64,000 nucleotides of DNA from positions 558,001 through 622,000 of the forward strand of contig JBBQVK010000001.1 in the NCBI GenBank assembly GCA_038211735.1. Reading direction: 5' to 3'. Source of the DNA: JBBQVK01 sp038211735 (GTDB lineage: Bacteria; Patescibacteriota; Gracilibacteria; Absconditabacterales; Absconditicoccaceae). The position numbers and the translations under genes were made by a program. Under the pieces are notes generated by a model. The model worked only from the letters and a program-made list of their open reading frames with translations. It was not told where the DNA came from and did not search any database. Below, piece by piece: positions 10,750 through 21,042 of the stretch (its first letter is position 1; each line of letters starts with the position of its first letter).

Positions 10750-11817
10750 ATGGACTCCATCACCCACGCCATCTTAGGAGCTTCGATTGCGGAATTTTTG
10801 GGTGGGAAGAGATATGGGAATAGGGCGGCATTGATTGGGGCGATCGTCGTGACGATTCCTGATTTGGATGTATTTATAGGTAACTGGTTGTATAGCGATC
10901 CGATACAGGCTGAACTATTCCATAGAGGACCGATGCATTCGGTGTTGTTTACGATTGTGATGGCACCAATCGCGGGATGGATAATAACCAAAGTAATTTC
11001 TTGGATACAACGTAATAGTCTAGAGTGATTGAAAGATAAACTGCTTACTACGGCCGCATCTCATCGACGTCATCGAACGATTATCTCTTTTCGGTGTTTG
11101 GCATCGCATTGGATGTTGGATATGTTGACGTGATATGGAACGAGATGGTTACGACCATTTAGTAATGTCCCTTTTACTGGCGACAGTATTTTTATCGTTG
11201 ATCCACTCTATACGGTGCCATTTTTCATTTTGTTGATGGCGGCGTTGTTCCATGACAAATGATCTCGCAAAAGAAGCATGCTCAATATACTTTCACTCAT
11301 CGTAAGTACCTCGTATCTGCTACGAGGAATATTCGCAAAAGAACGATCACGCGAGGTGTTTAGCCAACAGCTTGATCAACAAGGTATCGCCGTAACATCG
11401 CTCCACACCTCTCCTGAAATACTTACTAGTTTCCTTCGAAGAGGTCGAGCAGAAGATGAAACAAATCGGTATATTGGTCGATGGAGTATATTTGATACCG
11501 CAAGGACTATCACCCGGAAAGTGTTTCCAAAAAATTACGAACTGCTCGCTCCGTTCGTAAATGATTTAAACTTCCAAACGACTGTCTCAAGACGAAAATA
11601 CAATGTAGTTGCGCGCTCAACTCCGCAATGAGTCCAAATGATTCCAATTCAATTTGGAGATCTTCTCGGATGGACAACACCAGAAGAAAAGTTTATGTTC
11701 AGCTATACCTTATATAAAGACGCCAAAGGAACGACTACCATCTACCACTCTGGACGATTCGCGGGCATTCCAGATGGGCGGTTTTCTTTGTTGTTAGAAA
11801 GGATTAGAGGCGTGTAG
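10750..11817 (+). CDS. Membrane-bound metal-dependent hydrolase, YdjM/DUF457 type
   Basis: 355 aa. The N-terminus MDSITHAILGASIAEFLGGK with IPDLDVFIG, then HRGPMHSVLF and ASHWMLDMLTGYGTRWL, are the His/Asp motifs of the YdjM/YfhO-like membrane hydrolase family. Several hydrophobic segments lie between about residues 5 and 205 (ALIGAIVVTIP; VLFTIVMAPIAGWIITK; VPFFILLMAALF; LNILSLIVSTSYLL), followed by a soluble C-terminal domain of about 150 aa ending LLLERIRGV. A UGA supplies the Gly of LTGYGT. The CGA two codons after TRWL aligns with the W of the LWPF motif in homologues. The substrate is unknown in the family. Confidence 0.85.
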
Positions 11818-11920
11818 ATCATAATTGCAATAAAAGAAAAGTGGGGTGGATTTATGAAAGAGTATGTGACTGAGTAAATTTGCGTCGAAATAGTTTACAT
11901 CTTAATACGAGTAATAGATT

Positions 11921-12601
11921 ATGGGCATCTCCAAAAATATGTTACAGTTTCTCGAAGAACTTTCCTTACATAACGAAACGGACTGGTTCCACGCAAATCG
12001 TGATCGGTATGATGACGTAAGAAAAGAGATGATAATATTTGTCGGCGCATTTATTGAACGTATGAGCAAGTTCGATCCGTATATAAAAAATGCCGACGCT
12101 AAAAAAAGTTTATTTCGTATCAATAGAGATATTCGTTTCTCGAAAGATAAATCTCCCTACAAAGTAAACTTTGGTGCGGATGTGGTGCGTGAAGGTCGTA
12201 AGAGTCTTTTCTCAGGTTATTACATCCACATTCAGCCAGGGAATTACTCATTTGTGGCAGGATGATTGTACTACCCGCCTTCTGAAGTATTGGCTGTGGT
12301 AAGAAAGAAATTAGCTAAGGACTACAAAGCTTTTGAGCGCATCATTGCAAAGCCAGAATTTAAGAAACTATTCGATCGTCCATTGGGAAGATCGCTCAAG
12401 ACAGCACCGGAATGATTCGCCAAAAATATTCCAGGTATCGAACGGATCAGAATGCAAGATCGATACGTTCATCATCAGATAAAAGATAGCCAGTTGGGCA
12501 AGGCAGACTTGCTCGACAAGGTAGTCCAGATCGCTAAGGCGACTATAGAATACAATAATTTTTTCAATAAGGCGATCGAAGAGTTGGTAGAAGATGAATA
12601 G
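11921..12601 (+). CDS. DUF2461 family protein
   Basis: 226 aa. Matches DUF2461: ISKNMLQFLEELSLHNETDW at the start, then FHANRDRYDDVRKEM, SLFRINRDIRFSKDKSPYK, SGYYIHIQPGNYSFVAGGLY (the second Gly is UGA) and SLKTAPEGFAKNIPGI (Gly is UGA). The family's function is unknown. ATG 11921 gives the canonical N-terminus. Downstream is a strong bidirectional terminator shared with the convergent gene at 12757. Confidence 0.9.
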
Positions 12602-12681
12602 GAAATATAGACGCGAAGTTGAGAACCAATGAAAGTATGCACGAAAATGATGATGAAAGAGTTCTCAAGTCTAAGTACAAA

Positions 12682-12709
12682 AAAACTATCCACAGCGGAT
12701 AGTTTTTTC
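12682..12709. terminator. Bidirectional intrinsic terminator
   Basis: AAAACTATCC-ACAGC-GGATAGTTTT forms a near-perfect hairpin with A-runs on one side and T-runs on the other. It lies between the convergent DUF2461 gene and the LAQTG surface protein. Confidence 0.85.
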
Positions 12710-12756
12710 TATAGTGATTATTTTTTAATGAAATTATTTTATAAATCTCAATAACG

Positions 12757-13362
12757 TTATTTCACAAATCTCAAACTTCCCCGTATACCGACTACACCGA
12801 AAAGAATCATAATGAGTGCTGCTATATTCTCTGTACCACCTGTCTGTGCAAGGCGATTTGGCAGAATAATGCTGGTAGTTCCAAGCGATGCTTGTTTAGC
12901 CAGTTGGGCTTGCTTGATATTTCTTGCTGCGATAAGCGATGCAATAGTTGGTGCTCCAGAAAATTGTATATGTTCAGGGATAACTATCTTTGGAAGCATG
13001 GGTGTCTGTGGTTGGAAAGCTAATGTAGCTTGATCATCTGGTCCGACTCCCAAAAGCTGCGTAGGGAGAACTTGATTTGGTCCTGCTGACGTAGAGGTTG
13101 AACTGTCACTTTCTGGTCCTGTTTCTAGTAAGATAGATTGTTCTTCGTGCACACAACTACTACTGCATCCATCACCACTGATAGTATTTCCATCGTCGCA
13201 CTCTTCTGCATCATCAATTACTCCATCACCGCACACATTGCAAATTACATGTAATGTTCAATTATTATCTTCCATAATACAAGGATTTTCATTTTGTGCA
13301 AAAACAGCACTAGCGAAAAGTAGACTTACGGAGAGCAAACCAAAAACAAAAGCTTTTTTCAT
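12757..13362 (-). CDS. Sortase substrate: Cys-rich exported protein ending in LAQTG signal
   Basis: 201 aa. Signal peptide MKKAFVFGLLSVSLLFASAV, then FAQ. Residues about 45-75 form a DUF4215-type cysteine-rich repeat (CGDGVIDDAEECDDGNTISG, DGCSSSC). A Ser/Thr/Pro-rich stalk follows, then a helix-forming TIASLIAARNIKQAQLAKQA. The C-terminus NRLAQTGGTENIAALIMIL plus a basic tail is a complete cell-wall sorting signal (LAxTG, hydrophobic stretch, positive tail). It is transcribed divergently from the sortase at 13542, with consensus promoters on both sides, so it is the likely substrate. The ASLIAAR helix also recurs in the sortase tail (see findings). Confidence 0.88.
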
Positions 13363-13401
13363 CTCACAACTGCTAAAACGAGTAAAATAGATACTGCCTG
13401 A

Positions 13402-13429
13402 TATATACTTGTGAAAGTCTAAATGTCAA
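13402..13429 (-). promoter_or_regulatory. Promoter of the LAQTG protein gene
   Basis: Minus strand TTGACA (13429-13424), 16-bp spacer, TATATA (13407-13402), 40 bp upstream of the ATG at 13362. Confidence 0.65.
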
Positions 13430-13476
13430 GACCAGCTTGATGTGGCCTCATCTTTGGATATTTACTATCTAAATAC

Positions 13477-13504
13477 TTGACAAATTCCTATTTTAGAATA
13501 TAAT
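13477..13504 (+). promoter_or_regulatory. Promoter of the sortase gene
   Basis: TTGACA (13477-13482), 16-bp spacer, TATAAT (13499-13504): both hexamers match the sigma-70 consensus perfectly. 37 bp upstream of the sortase ATG and back to back with the promoter at 13402-13429. Confidence 0.75.
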
Positions 13505-13541
13505 TATATATCGTAAAATATTTACAAAAACATAAATATCC

Positions 13542-14864
13542 ATGAAAACCGTTGTTACACGCTCGTATCTGTTCATAATTGGTCTTGTAGTTTTCATGGG
13601 TCTTTCGACTGGTGTATTTGCTCAAGATGCTGCATGAACTGACTATAAGTACTATTTTGATCTCTATGGTGTTGAGGTCGTCACCAATCCTGGTGTAGAG
13701 ACCGCTTTCCCAACTTGGGCTAAGCCAAACCCTGACCAAAATATCACTGACCTAGCATATTGGGTCGATGATGTCCTCCCATTCGCAGAAGATAGAAACG
13801 CTGATAAGTATATTGTCTATCCTAAACATGGAGTGATAGTTCCAGTTCTCACGCCAAGCGCAAGCGATCAAAAACTTATCGACAAGTGAGAGATGTTTAA
13901 CCATTTCCCTTATCTAGAAAAAGGAGCGCTCCACTATTTCTGATATGACGCGCATCAAGGATACGGTAACATGGTCATCGCATGACATAGCTCATACAAC
14001 AAAAATTCAGCAGGAAGGTATAAGACTACTTTCCAAGTACTTCCTATTTCCAAACCTGGTGAAAAGATTTTCATCTATCTCAAAAATACCAAAGGGACGT
14101 ATGACTTTTTCGAATATACTATTACTGACTCATTCCGTACCAATAGATTCAACGTAAGTATCATGGAACACACACCCAACGAATATACACTTACAACCTA
14201 TGGATGTTATATTATTGGTTCAAATGAGGAGAGATGGGTAAACAAAGCTACGCTTACATCGAAGAAGTTTGCTCAAAGTGATCTTACAGCTGCACGTATG
14301 CATTCAAGTGCAGACGATGAAGCTCCTGCAACTTTCTTATCGGCTAACATACAACCAACGGTAGCTGGAGTTCAACCTACTAATACCGTTTCCAAACTGA
14401 TGCGAGCTAGGGCTATTTCAAATGCATATAAGAACGATAGCGCTGCTTCACCAACAGTCTCTAGGCTTTCTATTACTCAATTAATTTCTGCTAGACTAGC
14501 AACACAGGCAAGAGACGCTCAAGAGGCAACCTCAAGTCTAGGAGAGACAAAAGTGAATACCACTACAGAAGTCGAAGAGCATTCAGCTGCAAATGACGTA
14601 GCGACCGAAACAACGACAATCTATAGCGCAGCGGAGATTATTGCATCGCTACTCCGTCCAAAGATTACCCTTCAGCAAGAAATAGTCTTAAATGCTCGGG
14701 CGAGACAGGTATTGAGCTCTCGTACACAAAAAGAGGTCGAAGACTTCATCAGTAAACTTACCGACAAAAAAGATAGCCTCACTGGCAAGACGGACAAGAT
14801 CAGTCTTTGGAAGGACGTCATAATTACCCACCTTCTAGGCCAGTTACAAACAACGGCCGACTAG
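13542..14864 (+). CDS. Sortase (cysteine transpeptidase) with 200-residue C-terminal tail
   Basis: 440 aa. Signal/anchor MKTVVTRSYLFIIGLVVFMG, then LSTGVFAQ. The catalytic domain covers about residues 75-245. Catalytic His149 is in VIAGHSS, whose Gly is a UGA codon; Cys222 is in TLTTYGCYIIGS; the essential Arg is R231 in EERW. Sortases cleave the T-G bond of LPxTG-type signals and join the protein to wall or pilin amines outside the membrane. Typical sortases stop soon after the Arg. This one continues with an Ala/Ser/Thr-rich, probably helical tail (residues 245-440) containing VSKLM.ARAIS, SITQLISARLATQARD and AAEIIASLLRPK. It is flanked by two genes for sorting-signal proteins (12757 and 15989), which makes a compact sortase locus. 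Confidence 0.92.
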
Positions 14865-14900
14865 AAAGTATGCGACATTTCTCAAAAATAATGTATACTA

Positions 14901-14932
14901 CCTTTCTCCTTGATGGAGGGAGGCTTTTCTTT
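14901..14932 (+). terminator. Intrinsic terminator of the sortase gene
   Basis: CCTTTCTCC-TTGAT-GGAGGGAGG (9 bp, two G-U pairs) followed by CTTTTCTTT, 37 bp after the sortase stop. Confidence 0.7.
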
Positions 14933-14994
14933 ATACTGCGTGCAGATACGATTATTGCGCTATACATAGTGAGTTTTACCTTCTAGTACGATGT

Positions 14995-15843
14995 ATGGTA
15001 ATCATTGACTTTCTAAAGCTTCACCCCGAACTATATGATGCTCCTCCAGGTAAAGCAATATTTATTACTCCTCCCAAACTTTCATATCTAGCAATCGCTG
15101 GACAGGGTAGCAGCATTACGCACGAAGGTTTTCAAAATGCTATGCAGCTCCTTATAGGAGTTGGATTTAGCATGAAGTGTAATCTTAAGTTTAATCCACC
15201 AGAAAACTTTGTAGATTATATCATGCCGCCAATCGAAGTGATACGATACCACACCGACCAAAAGAAAACTGAATGGAAATGGAAATTATTACTTATGCAG
15301 CCTGATTATATCACTGAAGAGATGGTCAATAAAGCTTTTGATATAGCGAAAAAGAAAAAACCTGATCAAGTAGTATCGAAAATATCACTACTCCAATTAA
15401 ATGAAGGGATATGTATACAAACGATGCATACCGGCTCTTACGAACTAGAAAAGAATACTGTCTCCTTCCTAAAAAAGGAGGCAAGAAAAGAAGGATATGA
15501 AATCAGTAATGATCTCCACGAGGTCTTCATCAACGACCCTAGAAGGACAATAGCTAAGAAACTTCAGACTATTATTCGTTTCTCTGTAAAGAAAATTCCA
15601 GGAAAGATAAAGCCTGCGTCTAGCGGAGCTCCTGCAACGAAGACTACTAGTGCCCCAAAAGCCGCAAAGATCAAAAAGCCTTCAAAACCGGTTCCTACGC
15701 AGGCTATCAAAAAAGCCGCACTCACAAAGAAACCCACAAAAATAGCTCCGCAGAAAAACAGTAAAAGCAAGACAAACGTAGCAAAACCTAAAAAATGAAC
15801 TCCAGCAAAAAATATAAAAAAATCTGCTACAAAAAAGAAGTAA
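14995..15843 (+). CDS. GyrI-like small-molecule-binding protein with basic tail
   Basis: 282 aa. Residues 1-205 match the GyrI-like family (COG4832 type): FLKLHPELYDAPPGKAIFI, YLAIAGQG, WKWKLLLMQPDYITEEM, EGICIQTMHTGSYELEKNTV and FINDPRRTIAKKLQTIIRF. These proteins bind small hydrophobic ligands. Residues 205-282 are an added Lys/Ala/Pro-rich tail (AKIKKPSKP, KKAALTKKPTK, ATKKK) resembling histone H1-like DNA-binding tails, so nucleic-acid association is possible. One UGA near the end joins the last 14 codons. ATG 14995 fits the family start; ATG 14991 is out of frame. Confidence 0.88.
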
Positions 15844-15880
15844 GTAAGAATTGGAAGGAGCAGGATATGTATGTATGTTT

Positions 15881-15924
15881 GAGAAGGGGCCTTACTTCGT
15901 AAGGCCCCTTCTCTTATTTTTTTA
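15881..15924. terminator. Strong bidirectional intrinsic terminator
   Basis: Perfect 15-bp inverted repeat (15881-15895 with 15899-15913, loop TTC) followed by TTATTTTTTTA. It separates the GyrI-like gene from the convergent LPRTG gene. Confidence 0.95.
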
Positions 15925-15988
15925 TCTCTCAATTTTTTTCACCTTTCATATCAACATCTTATCCAAAAAACTTATCTTCTTTATCTTC

Positions 15989-17449
15989 CTATCTCTTTAA
16001 TTTTACTGCAAGTGCTCACGTAAAGAACACTCAAAGGATAGCTAACCAAACTGCTCGATTTGTAGATGTGTTTATTACTCATGTCCTAGGAAGAATAGTT
16101 GGAAGATCCACATTTGAAGATGCAGCAAAAGTTGTATTCCTTTCTTGAATAGCGTGAGCTATAGATCACTGCTTTCCAGCTAGAGACGAAGTTCATCCAT
16201 TATCATCTCCTCAATCACCATCCCCACCTTCGGAGATAGTCTCATCTGTGTTTTCATCACCATTGTTTGGATCATTTGAGGTAGGAATACCTATACTAGT
16301 AGGTCTACCACTTCCTCACCCTCCTCCGTCTACCAATTGACATGTATCACTACATTCATCTCACCCATTTTCAAACCCTAGATCACACTCTTCTCCGTCA
16401 TCTAGCACATAGTTGCCACAATCACTTTCAGCGCACTCGACAGTTATTGTGATCGTCCCAGTATCAAGAAATGCGACAAATCCAGAGTTTGCATCATAAA
16501 TTCCTACTGTATAATCAAAGTCGTCTGTACCACAAAATTCGTCATTAGGATAGTAGGTGAATTGTGACTCGTCACTTTCTATAAATCAATTCTCTACATC
16601 ATTAGATCCATATGCTGGTCCGATTTGGAAATACCGATCTAGTCAGTATGTGCCAGAATATTCAGCTATATCATTATCTACTACTTCCGTCCGAGTCACG
16701 CCTGTAGACGTTTCAAATGGCGTAATATATTCATCATCTACAGCAACCATTTGTCCGCAAGTTACCACAACGCTAACAGTCCCTGTATCTAGAAACGGTA
16801 TTGATTCAGTATTACTATCAAAAATCTCTATTTCGTAATCGAACGTATCTTCCCCACAAAATCATGTCGCTGGTGTATAAAGGAACGATTCCGTATCGTG
16901 TTCATAAAATCAAAGTACCACACCAGAATTTGCTGTAATGGTCTCTCAGAAGGCCGGATTATACTGGAAATTCCACCTTGCGCCTTCCACCCCGTAGAAA
17001 GCGAACAAGTCATTCGCATCTAATCCTGTTACTGGAATAGAAATCGAAGTATTCATAGGAGTTGTATACTCATCGCCTACAGCAATCAACCCACAAGCAG
17101 AAACAACGGTCACCAACCCAGTAGATTGTTCGGTTAGTATGTCTTCTATGGTATACACAAATGTACCCGTTCCACAGAATCCTGTATCAGGCGTGTATTC
17201 GATTTGGTTTCATATAATAGTTGTAGAACCCGTTGTTGGATCAGTTACCGAAATGATTGTTAATACTCACGTACCGTTATTGTCAGTATCGTTTGCTACA
17301 ACATCAATCGTGACAGTCGCTTGAAATGCGCCTACTGTAATATCATTGACTACGGTTGGAGGAGCAGCAAATACGGTAGAGCAGAAAAAGAGAAACATAC
17401 TAAGCGCCCCTACACCAATAACTCTTTTCCCCCAGATAACTGTTTTCAT
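15989..17449 (-). CDS. Sortase substrate: cadherin-like exported protein ending in LPRTG signal
   Basis: 486 aa. Signal peptide MKTVIWGKRVIGVGALSMFL, then FFCSTVFAA. Three tandem-95/cadherin-like repeats follow (first: VTIDVVANDTDNNGTG and IEYTPDTGFCGTGTFVYTI; the FCG.D.FDY.I pattern recurs twice). Then a DUF4215-type Cys motif (CGNYVLDDGEECDLG, DECSDTC), a Gly/Asp-rich linker and the sorting signal PTILPRTG + hydrophobic AVWLAILGVFFTGALAV + KLKR. The Gly of LPRTG is a UGA codon, so standard annotation would miss both the motif and the protein. It is the probable second substrate of the sortase at 13542. Surface adhesion is inferred from the repeats. Confidence 0.88.
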
Positions 17450-17488
17450 AGTTCTACATACAATATAGTAAATAATCTTAGTGTAGTA

Positions 17489-17515
17489 ATTATAGAGATA
17501 CTATGGTCTTGTCAA
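17489..17515 (-). promoter_or_regulatory. Possible promoter of the LPRTG protein gene
   Basis: Minus strand TTGACA (17515-17510), 15-bp spacer, TATAAT (17494-17489), 40 bp upstream of ATG 17449. The spacer is short but both hexamers are perfect. Confidence 0.5.
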
Positions 17516-17635
17516 AATTTGATCTACTATCCCCATGGGTATCTATTAGACTTTGATTGGTATATATGTATAGTAAAATACAAAATGAGTAATTTGTTGT
17601 ATTGTATGCCCTTTTACTGATCATAAGCCCTCCAT

Positions 17636-19252
17636 ATGAAAGCCTCAGATCTCTTTATTCAATGCCTTGAAAATGAAGGTGTGACGAAGATTTTTGGTGT
17701 GCCTGGAGAGGAAAATCTAGATCTGTTGGAGTCGTTGAGAAAATCTAAGATAGAGGTATTAGTTACAAGAAATGAACAGACCGCAGTATTTATGGCCGCG
17801 ACCTATGGAAGACTCACGTGACATCCCGGTGTGGCGCTCGCAACGCTCGGCCCTGGAGCGACAAATATGATCACAGGAGTTGCGCATGCACAACTCGGAG
17901 GTATGCCATTGATTGTTATAACTGGACAAAAACCTATCAAACAGTCAAAGCAATGACTCTTCCAAGTACTAGACGTCGTAAATATGATGGCTCCTATAAC
18001 TAAACGATCAACCAGTATAGCAAATATACATAGAATCCCTGCAACCATTAGGCAAGGATTTAAGCTAGCAGAAAGCGAAAGGCCAGGTGCAGTACATATC
18101 GAACTAGCAGAAGATATTGCAAGAGAGACGACCGATCAACCGCTCGTTCCATTTCCTATAGAAAAAATCAGAAGACCAGTGATAGACGAAAAATGTTTGG
18201 CAGAGTTAGTAGAAAGGATCAAAAAAGCAAAACATCCAATCATATTGGTTGGATGATGAGCAAATAGAAAACGTATTAGTAATTATCTGACTAAGTTTAT
18301 CGAAAAGACAAATATGCCATTTTTTACTTCACAGATGTGAAAGTGAGTCGTTAGTGAGCTGCTTCCACAATGCTTATGAACTGCTGCATTAACGAGCGAT
18401 GACTATATCCATGGCGCGATAGATTTGGCTGACTGTATTATTGCAGTAGGATATGATGTGATCGAAAAACCAACAAATGTATTTCACAAAAAAACTATCG
18501 ATCTAATTCATATAAATTTCTATACAGCAGAGGTAGATCAACTCTATTCCCCAAATCTCGAAATCGTTGGCGATATTGCAAATACGTTCCGACAACTCTA
18601 TGAGTCAAGTGAGTTATCTGCAGATCTCCGAGACTTCAGTACCATCTACGCAGTACAGCAGAAAAATAAAATGTTAATAAATCAGACTACCGACGAAGAA
18701 TACGAACATACACTTCTCGGCCCAAGAAGATTAGCAAAAGAGCTGAGAGCGACATTAGAACCAAACGATATTCTTGCGCTTGATAACTGATTATACAAAG
18801 TATGGCTAGCTAGAAACTACCCTGCTATAATGCCAAATACCGTCCTCCTAGACAATGCGCTCGCAACTATGGGCGCTTGATATAGTGTTGCGCTCATGGC
18901 AAAAATATTGCAACCTGACAGGAGAGTTGTCTGTGTGGTAGGAGACGGATGATTGATGATGAACTTGGGTGATCTTGAAACAGTCGTGAAAAGTGGACTA
19001 GATATGGTTATCATAATCTTAAATGATAATGCCTTCGGGATGATCAAATGGAAACAACATCATATGTGACTCAAAGATTTTGCATTGGATTTAACCAACC
19101 CAGATTTTTGTAAATTAGCTGACGCATTTGGTGCGCACTTTCTGAAAGTTGAGAAAGCGGATCAATTCAGCGAGCTTTTAAACAAAGGTATAAGACAAAA
19201 AGGTGTGACCTTGATCGAAGTCGCATTTGAATATCCACAAGATATTACCTAA
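17636..19252 (+). CDS. Acetolactate synthase-like ThDP enzyme (large subunit)
   Basis: 538 aa. ThDP-dependent enzyme of the acetohydroxyacid synthase family, condensing two pyruvates to acetolactate if specificity is conserved. Motifs: EGVTKIFGVPGEENLDLLES, RNEQTAVFMAATYGRLTG with the catalytic Glu, GVALATLGPGATNMITGVAH, PLIVITGQKPIKQSKQG, central NAD/FAD-type domain (IILVGGGANRKRI), and the C-terminal ThDP motif VVGDGGLMMNLGDLETVV ending in ILNDNAFGMIKWKQ. UGA supplies Gly in RLTG, GDGG and VGGG. CGA at 18005-18007 follows ITK where relatives have W or Y. No small regulatory subunit follows. The neighbours are a 60-aa membrane protein and an aldehyde dehydrogenase, and this pairing suggests a shared pyruvate/aldehyde pathway (inference). 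Confidence 0.9.
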
Positions 19253-19316
19253 TCGTAGAGAAATTATTGATTTGAATTCACTTGGAATTTGCTATCATTT
19301 AAAGTATCATCTAAAC

Positions 19317-19499
19317 ATGGAAAAGCAAAAGTCGGTCTTAAAGAAGTTAGAAAATACTGCACGGGGTGTTGCAGCTGTAAGTTTTGCTACCGATCTTATT
19401 ACCACAATCAACACTTCTGTACTCACGCAATGATCTGCGGTGTTCGGCCTTACCACCTTTGTCGCAAGAAAAATATTGAATGTGTTTGGGAAGTCATAG
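19317..19499 (+). CDS. Small hydrophobic protein, 60 aa
   Basis: ATG 19317 to TAG 19499 with one UGA (Gly). Basic N-terminus MEKQKSVLKKLENTARG, a moderately hydrophobic segment with VAAVSFATDLITTINTS, then SAVFGLTTFVARKILNVFGK. Likely membrane-associated or amphipathic. No family recognised. It lies between the acetolactate-synthase-like gene (65 bp upstream) and the aldehyde dehydrogenase gene (109 bp downstream) on the same strand. Confidence 0.55.
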
Positions 19500-19608
19500 G
19501 AGAGACGAAAATATCGTGTCCATCAACACGACAACAATATATTAAAATAAGTAGAAGTTCTTGTATGCAGCTTATCGTATATACCTTTATATTTAGCGCG
19601 TTACGCTC

Positions 19609-20973
19609 ATGGCTACGCTTAAATCTATCAATCCCTACACACAGGAACTCAACGGGATATTCGAGACACTCGATAACGAACAGCTAGATGCTGTAATTTC
19701 AAATGCGCATAGTGCTTATCTGACTTGGAGGGAAACTTCTTTTGTGCAAAGGAAAGAGTTGTTTCATAGTCTTGCGCAAGTTATTGACGCGGATCTCGAC
19801 GAGATTGCAAAACTACAAACGATGGAGATGTGAATGTTGTATACAAATTCTACTGCTCGACTAAAATGAACGGCAAGTTTGATTAGACGGGTCGCAGATA
19901 ACGGCGAGAGGATTTTGGGAGACGAACCCTTTGAAAGTGAAGGTATGAAGGGGAAATACAAGTATGATCCATTGGGAGTAATCTATGGCATAGGCCCATG
20001 GAACTTCCCGTATAATCAGGTGTTGAGGGCCGCAGTACCAAATATTTTCGCAGGGAATACAACTGTCTACAAACATGCATCTAATGTTCCTTTGTGTGGA
20101 GCAATGATTCAAGAACTTTTCCATAGAGCATGATTCCCTGATTGAGTATACACAAATATTTACATAGAAGCATCGCAATCTGAATACGTCCTCTCAAATC
20201 CATATGTAGCATGAGTCAACCTTACATGAAGTGAAGGAGCATGAAGTGTTATAGGAAGTCTTGCTGGAAAATATCTCAAGCCTTCTGTATTGGAGTTGTG
20301 AGGAAATGATCCGTTCGTACTACTTGATCATACAGATACAGAAAAAATGATCGCTGATGCAGTTGCTTGTCGTATTTCAAACGGAGGACAAAGATGTAAT
20401 GCTTCTAAGAGATTTATTATCTTAGAAAAACATTATGATCTTTTTGTAGAAAGAATGTGACAGGTAATGGATCAACTTACACGAGGAGATCCTATGGAAG
20501 TCACCACCCAACTTCCTCCAATCTCTAGGCCAGATCTAGTAAACGAGATAGATAGACAAGTCCAGCAAACGATTGCAGAAGGCGCAAGATTAGTTGTTTG
20601 ATGAAAAAGATTGTGAGATAAAGATCAATTTTATGCAGGGACTGTGCTAGCAGACGTTACGCCAGAGATGACTAGTTACAGGGAGGAAGTATTTTGACCA
20701 GTCGCCAGTATTATCAAATCTCATAGCATTGATGAATCAGTTGCGTTAGCAAACGATAGTACTTTTTGACTAAGCGCTGTTGTCTATGGAGAGGATGTAG
20801 AGCAATGTAAATCAGTAGCAGATCGTATTCAGTGAGGTATGGTATTTATCAATCAGCCAGCGAGTTCAAAAGCAAGTCTGCCATTCGGTGGTGTCAAAAG
20901 AAGCGGATATGGAAAAGAAAATGGGCCTGAATGACTAAAATCATTCACTAATAAGAAAGTAATAGTCTACTAA
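19609..20973 (+). CDS. NAD(P)-dependent aldehyde dehydrogenase (succinate-semialdehyde type)
   Basis: 454 aa, the short length typical of Sad/GabD-like enzymes. Motifs: SINPYTQELNGIFETL, GVIYGIGPWNFPYNQVLRAA with the conserved PWNFP, AGNTTVYKHASNVP, VNLTGSEGAGSVIGSLAGK (cofactor loop, glycines mostly UGA), the general base in SVLELGGNDPFVLL, the catalytic Cys in ISNGGQRCNASKR, EEVFGPVASI, and FGGVKRSGYGKENG. More than ten UGA codons lie in frame. Oxidises a small aldehyde to the acid; the true substrate cannot be read from the sequence. Same strand as the acetolactate-synthase-like gene. Confidence 0.95.
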
Positions 20974-21042
20974 CCAACTCTTATTGTCTTCATATCATAG
21001 ATAACTATATTCCACTATTCATTTACCTATACATACTATTTG

